NCBI RefSeq assembly: GCF_004000845.1
Contig: NZ_BIMA01000020.1
Coordinates: 1 to 64,000, forward strand
Reading direction: 5' to 3'
DNA length: 64,000 bases
From: Paenibacillus koleovorans NBRC 103111
GTDB lineage: Bacteria; Bacillota; Bacilli; Paenibacillales; NBRC-103111
Shown here: one piece after another, positions 23,372 to 31,824 of the stretch
Layout of the letters: each line of letters begins with the position of its first letter
How positions within the stretch are numbered: the first letter of the stretch is position 1
Notes under the pieces: generated by a model
The model's database searches: none
The model's input: the letters and a program-made list of their open reading frames with translations, nothing else
Told to the model about the DNA's origin: nothing
Position numbers and translations under genes: made by a program

Positions 23372-25636
23372 ATGAAATCACTCTTTTTTCGGGACCGATC
23401 CGGCTCCGTTTTCGTCAAAGTGCTCTACTCCTACATTCTCATCATCACGCTGCCCATGATCTTGTTCGGACTCGCCTCCTACTACTGGCTGACCCATGCG
23501 ATGGAAAACGAGACACACGGCACGTACAGCGGAATTGCAGCGGATATACGCGCCGAGCTGAACCGGAATTTTCAGGTGTTGGATACGTTCGCCGTTCAGC
23601 TCTCCTACTTCCCTTGGGCGACCAAGCTGATGAACATGGAAGGAGGCAATCTCGGCTACGACCGTCTCGATATCGGACTGCTGCTCAATATTATTCAGGA
23701 GCTGCGCATCTTCCAGGCTACTTATCCTTTCATTGATGAGATGGCTGTCGACTTCCGAGGCAAGGACACGATCATCTCCACTGTCGGCAAAGACAACCGG
23801 GAACGGTTTTTCTCCGACCTGGTTCGATACAAGCGGCTCGCGGCCTCCGACTGGAGCGGCATGCTGGAGCGGCTGAACAACCGGACGATGCTGCCGGTGG
23901 AGGAAATGAGCGTCTTGAACCAATCGAAGCGCATGCTCACTTACATGCACGCGCTGCCGCCGGGCGACTCCAATTTCCAGGCGACCTTGCTGCTGTTCAT
24001 CAAGGAGGAAACGATTCAGGACATGCTCGGCAAATCCGCTCTGGTCCAATCGAACGGCAGCGTCTATATTACCGACCGCGAAGGCCGACCCGTCACCGGG
24101 TATCGCGACAATCCTGCCATCCGCGCGGCATTGCTGGAGCATCTCCAGAACGGAACACCAGCGACTTCGCGGGTAAGCGCCTTGCGGACCGCCGACGGAG
24201 CGGCCTACACCCTCTATCAATCCGAGGAAGGCGCCAACGGCTGGACATATCAGCTGATCGTTCCGACCAGCACGCTCACGGCCCAGCTGAAAAGCATCCG
24301 GCTCGTGGCAGGCGCACTCATCTTGTTCTATCTGATCGTCGGGATAACCGTCTCCTATATGCTGGCAAGCCGCGATTACCGGCCGATCCGGCAAATCATG
24401 GACCTCGTCCGCTCCCGCAGGCCCGGGGCCGAGCAGGAGAACAACGAGTTCCGGGTCGTGGAGAGCGCCATCTATACGATGCTGAAAGATGCCGACCGCA
24501 ACGAGAATGAGATTATGCTGTATAAGCCGTTCGCGCGGAATACTTGTCTCGCCAAGCTGCTCCGGGACGAGAAGGGGCATGCGGAGACGGCCGGTACGCT
24601 GGAGCTGCTGGACCTCTCCTTTCCTCACGAGTACTACCGATGTATCGTGCTGCTGCTCAGCGAGGAGCAGCTTGTGCCCGATACGCTGCAGGAGCTCTTG
24701 AAGAGCAAGCTCGACCCGAGCCTCGTCACCCACTATTGGGTCGAGCTGGACGGCAAGACGAAGGCGGTCATCCTGAGCGCCGAGAGCTTGTCCGCTGCGG
24801 AGGAGGCGATCGCCGGCATCGGCGAAGGACTGCTCAGCATGTCCGTGGCGTACCGCGCCATCGGGGTCGGCAGGCTGACCAGACGTCTGAGCGAGCTTCA
24901 TCTCTCCTATGCCGAAGCTTGCCGCGCGCTAGAGTACCGGTTCATTCAAGCGGAAGGCTCGACGCTGTATGCGGAACGGTTCTCCGAGGCGGTGTACTGG
25001 AAAGCGGCGATTCAGGAAGAGCATGAGTTGATCGCCGCGATCAGGAACGGCCAAGCCGCGCTTGCCGTCGAGAAAGCGCATCGCATCGTGCTCGCGGAGG
25101 TCCAGACATACCGGCTGCCGCTCGACAGCATCCGCTTCCTGTGCTACCGGGTAGCGACCGTCGCGCTTGTAGCGCTGGAGGAGCTCAATATCGCGGAGCT
25201 GCCGGCGGTGAACTGGAACGAGCTGCTCCAGCAGGACGAGCTCGACGCCATGCTGGAAGCGATCCGGCGGCTGTACGAGGAGGCTGTCCGGCTCGCCGAT
25301 GAAGCCAGGCTGGAGCGCAACGATCATCTGATTCGGGAGCTGAGAGCTTACTTGGAGACGCATTATACCGATCAAAATTTGTCCTTGACCGCCGTCGCCG
25401 ACAAGTTCGGCATCTCGTCCTCCTACTTGAGCCGTTACTTCAAAACGCAGACCGGCACCAACTTCGTCGACTACGTCAACCGTTGCAGAATCGAGGCTTC
25501 CAAACGTCATCTGACGGGGGAGGCGACTATCCTGCAGATCGCGCACAAGGTCGGCTTCGACAACGATATTACGTTTCGCCGGCTGTTCAAGAAATATATG
25601 GGCGTCACCCCAAGCCAATATAAAGGAGCTCCCTGA
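23372..25636 (+). CDS. membrane-bound AraC-family sensor-regulator
   Basis: This 754-residue one-component regulator has TM1 at about 17-40, an extracytoplasmic Cache-like sensor region at about 41-300 and TM2 at about 308-330 with a short HAMP-like segment (RPIRQIMDLV). A long cytoplasmic linker follows, then a C-terminal AraC DNA-binding domain (about 655-750; LSLTAVADKFGISSSYLSRY and ILQIAHKVGFDNDITFRRLF). In Paenibacillaceae such proteins sense sugars outside the cell and switch on the CUT1 importer encoded next, as the order here suggests. The RBS GGGGGGAACGAC precedes the ATG. Confidence 0.88.
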   Translation: MKSLFFRDRSGSVFVKVLYSYILIITLPMILFGLASYYWLTHAMENETHGTYSGIAADIRAELNRNFQVLDTFAVQLSYFPWATKLMNMEGGNLGYDRLDIGLLLNIIQELRIFQATYPFIDEMAVDFRGKDTIISTVGKDNRERFFSDLVRYKRLAASDWSGMLERLNNRTMLPVEEMSVLNQSKRMLTYMHALPPGDSNFQATLLLFIKEETIQDMLGKSALVQSNGSVYITDREGRPVTGYRDNPAIRAALLEHLQNGTPATSRVSALRTADGAAYTLYQSEEGANGWTYQLIVPTSTLTAQLKSIRLVAGALILFYLIVGITVSYMLASRDYRPIRQIMDLVRSRRPGAEQENNEFRVVESAIYTMLKDADRNENEIMLYKPFARNTCLAKLLRDEKGHAETAGTLELLDLSFPHEYYRCIVLLLSEEQLVPDTLQELLKSKLDPSLVTHYWVELDGKTKAVILSAESLSAAEEAIAGIGEGLLSMSVAYRAIGVGRLTRRLSELHLSYAEACRALEYRFIQAEGSTLYAERFSEAVYWKAAIQEEHELIAAIRNGQAALAVEKAHRIVLAEVQTYRLPLDSIRFLCYRVATVALVALEELNIAELPAVNWNELLQQDELDAMLEAIRRLYEEAVRLADEARLERNDHLIRELRAYLETHYTDQNLSLTAVADKFGISSSYLSRYFKTQTGTNFVDYVNRCRIEASKRHLTGEATILQIAHKVGFDNDITFRRLFKKYMGVTPSQYKGAP

Positions 25637-25856
25637 GCCGGGAGCGGCGAAGACAATTTTTGAATGGCGGGCAACAAGCATTGTTCGTAGACCCTCGCCG
25701 CTAGGGCCCACTATACTAAGGGCATCCGGAGCTCGAGTCCGGGTTGCCGGCCCCAAGCCATGGCGTTCCGGAGCGCCGAGAGAGAATGGGGACGGTGTCA
25801 TCGACGGAGTGGCAGAACGCCTGGAACTGGTAAATCGATAAGGAGGGTTTCTTTCC
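25637..25856 (+). promoter_or_regulatory. upstream region of importer operon
   Basis: The 220-bp gap between regulator and binding-protein gene contains TATACT at 25712-25717 (a possible -10) and a GGCGAGGG/CCCTCGCC-type GC-rich symmetry just before it. A regulated promoter is expected here, but no clean operator was identified. Confidence 0.35.
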
Positions 25857-27512
25857 ATGAACAAAAAAAGCGCAACCGCGCTGAGCGCAGTGCTGGCATG
25901 CTCGATCGCAGCCGCAGGCTGCACGTCTTCAACCGACAACCCGAGCGCTTCTTCTGCACCGGCTGCTTCCCCGACGGCTGAGGTCAAACCGTCTGCAGCC
26001 TCGGGACCGAAAAACCCGATGCCGATCGTAACCGACGGCTCGGTCACCCTGACAGTAGCGATCGCGGACAATCCGTTCGCGGCGGCGAGCCTGACGCAGA
26101 ACTTGCCCGTGTGGCAAGAGATCGAGAAAGTAACGGGGGTCAAGATCAAGTGGGACGTCACCCCGAACAGCCAATACCAGACAGCCTTGCAGACGAGGAT
26201 GGCGGCCCGGACGAATTTGCCCGACATTATGTTCACATCCTTCGATATGTACAAATACGGCAAGGACGGCCTGCTCCTCCCGCTCGACGATCTGTTGCAG
26301 AAATACGGACAGAACGCCGCGGAGGTGTTCAAGCAGAAGCCGCTGCTCCCCGCGCTGATGAAGACGCCCGAAGGCAAGACGTACCATCTCTCGGGCACAC
26401 GGGACGAGGAGGTCGCCGCTGGACCATACGGCTGGCTGATCCGCAAGGACTGGCTCGATAAGCTGGGGCTGAAGGAGCCTAACACGATCGACGATTGGTA
26501 CAACGTTCTGAAAGCGTTTAAAGACAAAGATCCGAACGGCAACGGCAAAGCCGACGAAATCCCGATGACCAACTACAACGGCGTCTCGCAGCTGTACTAT
26601 TGGGGCAACGCCTGGGGCTTGCATCTGCGCACGAGCGACGGCTACTACCCGGATGCCAAAGGCAAGATTCAATACGAGTGGCTCGATCCGAAGGCGAAGG
26701 AAATGGTCGTGTTCCTGAACAAGCTGATCAAGGAAGGGCTGCTCGACATGGAGTTCGCCGTCAACAACAAGGATCAGCTGACGTCCAAGATCATCCGCAG
26801 CTTGTCCGGCGCCGCCTTGGCCTGGCAGGAATCCAACACCCTGTGGAACAACAAGCTGAAGGAATCCGGCGAAGCCAATCCGCAGTGGCTGATGACGAAG
26901 CCTCCGGCCGGGCCGAACGGATACAAGGGCCATATCGAGACGACTTGGCTCGCCAACGGCAATGCCGTCATCAACAAAGAATCCAAAAACGCCGAAATCG
27001 CTTTCCGCTGGCTGGATTACGTCATCTACAGCATGGAGAATTCCAAACGCGCCACGCTTGGGGTGGAAGGCAAATCGTATACGATGAAGGATGGAAAGCC
27101 GGTCTTTACGGACTTCGTGGTGAAGAACCCGAACGGTCTCGGACCGGTGGAAGCGATCCGCTCGATCGGCGCCTGGCAGCTGAACAGCCTGGTGATGAAG
27201 AAGGAATACGTGTCGATGCTCAAGCTGACGGACGACGTGCTGACCGAAAGAGCCAAGCTCGTGGAGCCTTACATCGTGCCGGTCGTGGAGTTCGCCATTC
27301 CTACGGAAGAAGAGTTCACCAAATTGAACCGCAAGCTTACAGAAATTTCCACATACAAAGATGAAATGGTCGCCAAGTTCATTCTCGGCCAGGAGCCGAT
27401 CGACAAATGGGACAGCTTCACGCAGAAGATCAAGGACATCGGCATCGCCGACGTGCTGGCCGTGCGTCAAGCCCAATACGACCGACTGATGGCGAATAAG
27501 GCAGCCAACTAA
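25857..27512 (+). CDS. CUT1-type extracellular solute-binding lipoprotein
   Basis: The 551-residue lipoprotein has a signal with lipobox AAAGC (Cys about 22) and a Ser/Ala/Pro-rich linker. The large LipO/LplA-type binding domain has WQEIEKVTGVKIKWDVTPNS, DPNGNGKADEIPMT and the aromatic-rich LYYWGNAWGLHL. It should deliver an oligosaccharide to the two permeases encoded next. The RBS AAGGAGGG lies 10 nt before the ATG. As usual for this group no ATPase gene is present; a shared MsmX-type ATPase elsewhere would be used. Ligand specificity cannot be read directly. Confidence 0.9.
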   Translation: MNKKSATALSAVLACSIAAAGCTSSTDNPSASSAPAASPTAEVKPSAASGPKNPMPIVTDGSVTLTVAIADNPFAAASLTQNLPVWQEIEKVTGVKIKWDVTPNSQYQTALQTRMAARTNLPDIMFTSFDMYKYGKDGLLLPLDDLLQKYGQNAAEVFKQKPLLPALMKTPEGKTYHLSGTRDEEVAAGPYGWLIRKDWLDKLGLKEPNTIDDWYNVLKAFKDKDPNGNGKADEIPMTNYNGVSQLYYWGNAWGLHLRTSDGYYPDAKGKIQYEWLDPKAKEMVVFLNKLIKEGLLDMEFAVNNKDQLTSKIIRSLSGAALAWQESNTLWNNKLKESGEANPQWLMTKPPAGPNGYKGHIETTWLANGNAVINKESKNAEIAFRWLDYVIYSMENSKRATLGVEGKSYTMKDGKPVFTDFVVKNPNGLGPVEAIRSIGAWQLNSLVMKKEYVSMLKLTDDVLTERAKLVEPYIVPVVEFAIPTEEEFTKLNRKLTEISTYKDEMVAKFILGQEPIDKWDSFTQKIKDIGIADVLAVRQAQYDRLMANKAAN

Positions 27513-27580
27513 GCCAAGCGGCGGCGACGGGTTGCGTCATTCTGGCCCGCGCCGCCCTTCCCTAAGGAGAGAAGCGCTCC

Positions 27581-28537
27581 ATGATAACCGACACTCGCAA
27601 CTTGTCTCCGCTCACGAAGCCGGAATCCGGTTGGAGCCGGTACCGCAAGCTGTGGATTCGGGACAAGTACTTGCTGCTGATGACGGTCCCGGCCATTCTG
27701 TATTTCCTGATTTTCCACTACGCCCCGATGTACGGCATCCTGATGGCGTTCAAGGATTTCTCCCCGAGCAGGGGGATCTGGGACAGCCGATGGGTCGGTC
27801 TGCAATGGTTCGAGGAATTTTTCAACTCCATTTATGCGTTTCGCTTGATCAAAAATGTGCTTTTGCTGAACCTGTACAATTTGCTGTGGGGGTTCCCGAT
27901 TCCGATCATCTTCGCCCTGCTGCTGAATGAAGTGAGGCGCCAGGCGTTCAAGCGCTTCATCCAATCGGTGAGCTATATGCCGCATTTCATCTCCGTCGTC
28001 GTCATTGTCGGAATGACCGTGACGTTCCTGTCGCCTAACAGCGGCATCGTAAATGCGCTGCTCGATGTGCTCGGCTTCGATCGGATCAACTTCCTGAGCG
28101 AGGCGGACTGGTTCCGCACGATCTACATCGGCACCGACATTTGGGCCAGCTTCGGCTACAACTCGATCCTCTACTTGGCCGCCATCGCCGCCATCGATCC
28201 CCAGCTGTACGAAGCGGCCAAGATCGACGGCGCCGGCCGTTGGAAGCAGATGCTCCATGTGACGCTGCCCGGGCTCGCCTCGACGATCGTCATCCTGCTG
28301 ATCCTGCAGCTGGGCCGCATGATGAGCGTAGGGTTCGAGAAAATTATACTGCTCTACAATCCCGCCACCTACGATGTTGCGGACGTTATTTCCACATACG
28401 TCTACCGGATCGGACTAGTCGGGGGCGAATTCAGCTTCGCCGCTGCGGTCGACCTGATGAATGCGGTCATCAACTGCGTTCTGATCGTCACCTTCAACCG
28501 GCTGGCGAGAAAATGGACGGCCATCTCGCTATGGTAA
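27581..28537 (+). CDS. sugar ABC transporter permease (LplB/YtcP group)
   Basis: A 318-residue inner-membrane permease with six predicted transmembrane helices. The ATPase-docking EAA loop is EAAKIDGAGRWKQMLHVTLP, and the N-terminal FHYAPMYGILMAFKDFSP block is typical of LplB proteins. It is part of the CUT1 importer with the preceding lipoprotein and the following permease. The RBS is AAGGAG. The gene lies 68 bp after the binding-protein gene. Confidence 0.92.
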   Translation: MITDTRNLSPLTKPESGWSRYRKLWIRDKYLLLMTVPAILYFLIFHYAPMYGILMAFKDFSPSRGIWDSRWVGLQWFEEFFNSIYAFRLIKNVLLLNLYNLLWGFPIPIIFALLLNEVRRQAFKRFIQSVSYMPHFISVVVIVGMTVTFLSPNSGIVNALLDVLGFDRINFLSEADWFRTIYIGTDIWASFGYNSILYLAAIAAIDPQLYEAAKIDGAGRWKQMLHVTLPGLASTIVILLILQLGRMMSVGFEKIILLYNPATYDVADVISTYVYRIGLVGGEFSFAAAVDLMNAVINCVLIVTFNRLARKWTAISLW

Positions 28538-28550
28538 GAAGGAGCTCGCC

Positions 28551-29429
28551 ATGACTACTAAACGTATTGCCGGAGGGAATTGGGCGGATGTCGTGATTAC
28601 CGTGTTGATGCTCGGCGTCATCGGCATTTGCCTGTACCCCCTCATCTTCGTGTTCAGCATGTCGATCAGCGACCCGCTCTCCGCCGCGAAGCAGGAGGTG
28701 TGGCTTTGGCCGAAAGGCTTCTCGCTGCAATCCTACAAGCTGGTAGCCGACAATCCCGACCTGTGGAGGGCCTATGCGAACACGATTTTCTACACGGTCG
28801 TCGGGACTGTCATTAACGTTGTCGTGACCATCCTGCTCGCGTACCCGCTGTCGCGCCGAAGCTTCGTCATCCGGGTACCCCTGACGCTGTTCATCGTCTT
28901 CACGATGCTGTTCAAGGGGGGCATCATCCCCACATTCATTCTGATCAACAAGCTGGGCTTGTACGACACCCGCTGGATTTTGCTGCTGCTGGGCGCCGTA
29001 GGCGTCTGGTACGTCATTATAGCCCGAACATTCTTCGAATCGATTCCGGACACGCTGATCGAATCGGCGAAGCTCGACGGAGCCAACGACATGGGCATCC
29101 TGTGGAGGATTGTGACCCCGCTGTCCATGCCGATCGTCGCGGTGCTGATCCTGTTCTACGCCGTGGAGCATTGGAACAGCTACTTCAGCGCCTTGATTTA
29201 TTTGCCTAGCAAGGAGCTCCAGCCGCTGCAGCTGTATCTCGTCAAGGTGCTTGTGGAGAATACGCAGAGCTTGGCCGATTCGATTCTGATGAGCGAGGAG
29301 AAAAGTTTGGCCATCATGCAAGTGAAATACGCGATTATCATCGTATCCACCTTGCCGATTTTGTGCATCTATCCGTTCCTGCAAAAATATTTTGTGCAAG
29401 GCGTTATGATTGGGGCGATCAAAGGATGA
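28551..29429 (+). CDS. sugar ABC transporter permease (LplC group)
   Basis: A 292-residue permease with six helices and the EAA-type loop ESAKLDGANDMGILWRIVTP, followed by the typical PIVAVLILFYAVEHWNSYF block. It lies 13 bp after the first permease with GAAGGAGC before the start. The two permeases form the channel of the CUT1 importer. Confidence 0.92.
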   Translation: MTTKRIAGGNWADVVITVLMLGVIGICLYPLIFVFSMSISDPLSAAKQEVWLWPKGFSLQSYKLVADNPDLWRAYANTIFYTVVGTVINVVVTILLAYPLSRRSFVIRVPLTLFIVFTMLFKGGIIPTFILINKLGLYDTRWILLLLGAVGVWYVIIARTFFESIPDTLIESAKLDGANDMGILWRIVTPLSMPIVAVLILFYAVEHWNSYFSALIYLPSKELQPLQLYLVKVLVENTQSLADSILMSEEKSLAIMQVKYAIIIVSTLPILCIYPFLQKYFVQGVMIGAIKG

Positions 29430-29463
29430 GTGTGCAGGTGACGATGGGGAGGAGCGTGCGGAC

Positions 29464-30273
29464 ATGAGGCTGGATTATCATACGCATCACGAGCGGTGCG
29501 GGCACGCGCAGGGCACGATGCGCGACATGATCGAGGCGGCGTTGGCCGCCGGCGTCACCCAGCTCGGGCTGTCAGACCACAGCCCGCTGTTTTTCCTGGA
29601 GGACGATCACCCGTCCCCCGGCATGACGATGGCGCGGTCCGAGTTCCCGCGGTACGTGGAGGAGATGCTGGCGCTGCGCGACGAATACGCCGGCCGGATC
29701 GATATCCGGATCGGCGTGGAGTCCGATTACATGCCGGGGTGGATGGAGCGGTACCGGGGGATTTATGCGGGGTACCCGCTCGATTATGTGATCGGGTCGG
29801 TGCATTACTTCGAAGGTTTGCATGTATTCAACCGCACGCGCTGGGAAGCGGCGGATGCCGATCCGCTGCGGACGTTCACCCTGTATATCCGGCTGGTGCA
29901 GGAGGCGGCGCGTTGCGGGGTGTTCGATATCCTCGGACATCTGGATGCGGTCAAAGGATTGGGGGTCGTTCCCGCGGACCCGCTCACCGAGCTGTGGGAC
30001 GAAACGGTTCGCATCATCGCGGACGCGGATATAGCCGTGGAGGTGAACACGTCGGGAGCGCGCAAGCCTGCTCGCGAGTGGTTCCCCTCCACCGACCTGC
30101 TGGAGCGGCTGCATCGCGCGGGCGTGCGCTTCACGTTCGGCTCGGACGCGCATAGCCCCGACCAGCTGCTGTACGACTGGGAGCCGGTCGTCGACTACTT
30201 GCACGCGATCGGAGTGCGGCAGCTCGCCACCTTCCGCAACCGCCGGCGGGAGCTGGTCCCGCTGGTGCGGTAA
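29464..30273 (+). CDS. PHP-type phosphatase (histidinol-phosphatase HisK-like)
   Basis: About 269 residues, cytoplasmic. This PHP metal-dependent phosphoesterase has the ligand motifs DYHTHHERCGHA, LGLSDHSP, GVESDY, VIGSVHYFEG, DILGHLDAVK and FGSDAHSP. The sequence resembles histidinol-phosphatases of the HisK/HisJ group. Its position as the last gene of a sugar-importer operon, with no his genes nearby, makes a sugar-phosphate or glycosyl-phosphate substrate equally likely. The start at 29464 follows GGGGAGGAG; an upstream ATG at 29410 adds residues without family content. A strong terminator follows. Confidence 0.82.
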   Translation: MRLDYHTHHERCGHAQGTMRDMIEAALAAGVTQLGLSDHSPLFFLEDDHPSPGMTMARSEFPRYVEEMLALRDEYAGRIDIRIGVESDYMPGWMERYRGIYAGYPLDYVIGSVHYFEGLHVFNRTRWEAADADPLRTFTLYIRLVQEAARCGVFDILGHLDAVKGLGVVPADPLTELWDETVRIIADADIAVEVNTSGARKPAREWFPSTDLLERLHRAGVRFTFGSDAHSPDQLLYDWEPVVDYLHAIGVRQLATFRNRRRELVPLVR

Positions 30274-30276
30274 GGC

Positions 30277-30327
30277 AAGGACGGCCTCCCGGGTCATCGC
30301 TTTGATGATCCGGGAGGCCGTCCTTTT
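30277..30327 (+). terminator. intrinsic terminator
   Basis: AAGGACGGCCTCCCGG and CCGGGAGGCCGTCCTT form a 16-bp stem with an inner TCATC/GATGA pairing, followed by TTTT. It ends the importer operon. Confidence 0.93.
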
Positions 30328-30354
30328 AGGCTTCTGTGTGGTTGAGGTGTTTCC

Positions 30355-30542
30355 ATAAGGTGATGCCATAGCGCTATTAGTCTCGAATGGCGGTTTCGCC
30401 GAAAAATAAGCTGATGGCGTAACGCTATTTCCCCCGAAACCGCCCCGGATGCCTGAGCTTCCTACGAATAAGGTGATCCCGTAACGCTATTTTCCGCCAA
30501 TCCCGGGTTCCGAGTAAAATAAGGTGATTTCATAACGCTATT
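30355..30542. repeat. intergenic direct repeats, family C (four copies)
   Basis: Four copies of a 24-bp unit close to ATAAGGTGATnCCGTAACGC plus TATT are at 30355-30378, 30406-30429, 30468-30491 and 30519-30542 (start-to-start 51, 62 and 51 bp). The spacers are also related: GC-rich with CGAA and CCGCC patches. The last copy ends right at the stop codon of the neighbouring minus-strand gene. No frame or CRISPR-type spacer is present. Confidence 0.75.
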
Positions 30543-30543
30543 G

Positions 30544-31818
30544 TTAAGGCTCCAGCAAGTCCAACTGCTTGCGAAACGCATCCAGAATGACGCGGTCAAT
30601 GCCTACCGCGATTTTCCCCTTCAAGCCGTACTCGATGACGGAGCCTTCCGCTTCATAGCCGCCCTCCTCGACAATCTTATCGCTAGGGATGTAAGCGGTG
30701 CTGTCCATGTAGCCGATAAACAGCAGCTTTTTGTCGGGAAACGCTTGGGCGATATTCAGCTTCACCTCGACGCAAGGTTCTCCGCCAAGCGCGGCTATGT
30801 ACACTTGCTCGCTCAAGCGGATGATGCCGCCCTGCAGCATCATGTGGTCTGCCATCTGATCGTAGTGCTCCACCACTTGAGCGGCCGTCGTGCGAATCAG
30901 GGGAATGTTGCTCTCATTCGCTACCGCTTCCTCGAACACTTCCTTGGCGAACGGCTCGAGCGGGATCGCCATCTCGAATTGCCGGGCCGCGAGCTGCAGC
31001 TCGATCGGTTCGAAGATGCCGAAGCCGAGCGCGTGCGCAATTTTGTTCGCCATCACCGTGGACATCGCATCGATCTCGTCGAAGGTGCAAGTAATAAAAT
31101 CGCCGTGACTCGCCGTCACCATCGGACGACTGTTGCCGCCTGCGCCTTGGAAAAAGAGCGACGTCAACCCGAACAGACGAGCCTCCAGAAGCTGGCCGAT
31201 CCGCCCCGGGAAATCCGTCGACAAGTATGGCGTATCCCGGATCGTGACCGGATGGCACGCATAATTGAGCAGCACGCCTCTCGGCTGGCCGGCTTCGTCG
31301 GTTATTTTCAGCATATGGACCGTATTGTCCGTGATGCCTTCCGGGTTCGGGCGATTCTCGAACTGGCCATCCACCTTCAGGCGGCGGTTGATATTCCATT
31401 CTCCCTCTACGGAACCATAAGACAGCGTCCCGCTGAACGTGTTGTGAAACACCCGGTTGATGCAGGATTTGATCCGCTCCAACAAAAACGCTTCGTAATA
31501 GTCCGAATGCTGCCCCAGGTCGTAGCCGCGGACGGCCGGACCCGAGTGCGTATGCGTATAGGACAAAATAACGTTGTCCGGTGCAATGGAATACCGTTCT
31601 TGCGCGTACTGCTGGATCGAGCGGGTCAGCTCCGTGTCGTGGAACAGCAAATCCAGGGTGATGAGCAGCACGCTCTGTTTCCCGTCATTCATCCAAAGCG
31701 CTTTCACATACAAATCGTCGTGCACACCCTGATAAGTGTTTCCGTAAAAGGAGCCGTATCCCGACATCGTCATCGCGATATCCGGTGTAATCAAGTCCCG
31801 CGCCATACCAAATTTCAT
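30544..31818 (-). CDS. neutral/alkaline ceramidase-like hydrolase
   Basis: A 424-residue protein resembling the N-terminal catalytic domain of neutral ceramidases: AARDLITPDIA-like start (GMARDLITPDIAMTMSGYGS), metal-site motifs SYTHTHSGPA and NYACHPVTI, and the nucleophile-type loop FFQGAGGNSRP. No signal peptide is seen, so it probably acts in the cytoplasm. In this context an amide or N-acyl group on a sugar is a more plausible target than ceramide; that is inference. It starts 6 bp after the heparinase-like gene and is co-transcribed with it. Family C repeats lie directly behind it. Confidence 0.78.
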   Translation of the reverse strand: MKFGMARDLITPDIAMTMSGYGSFYGNTYQGVHDDLYVKALWMNDGKQSVLLITLDLLFHDTELTRSIQQYAQERYSIAPDNVILSYTHTHSGPAVRGYDLGQHSDYYEAFLLERIKSCINRVFHNTFSGTLSYGSVEGEWNINRRLKVDGQFENRPNPEGITDNTVHMLKITDEAGQPRGVLLNYACHPVTIRDTPYLSTDFPGRIGQLLEARLFGLTSLFFQGAGGNSRPMVTASHGDFITCTFDEIDAMSTVMANKIAHALGFGIFEPIELQLAARQFEMAIPLEPFAKEVFEEAVANESNIPLIRTTAAQVVEHYDQMADHMMLQGGIIRLSEQVYIAALGGEPCVEVKLNIAQAFPDKKLLFIGYMDSTAYIPSDKIVEEGGYEAEGSVIEYGLKGKIAVGIDRVILDAFRKQLDLLEP

Positions 31819-31824
31819 GTTCCC

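Noticed and set aside
30355-30542. CRISPR-like array
   Set aside because: Units are degenerate, spacers are related to each other and uneven in length, and no cas genes are present.
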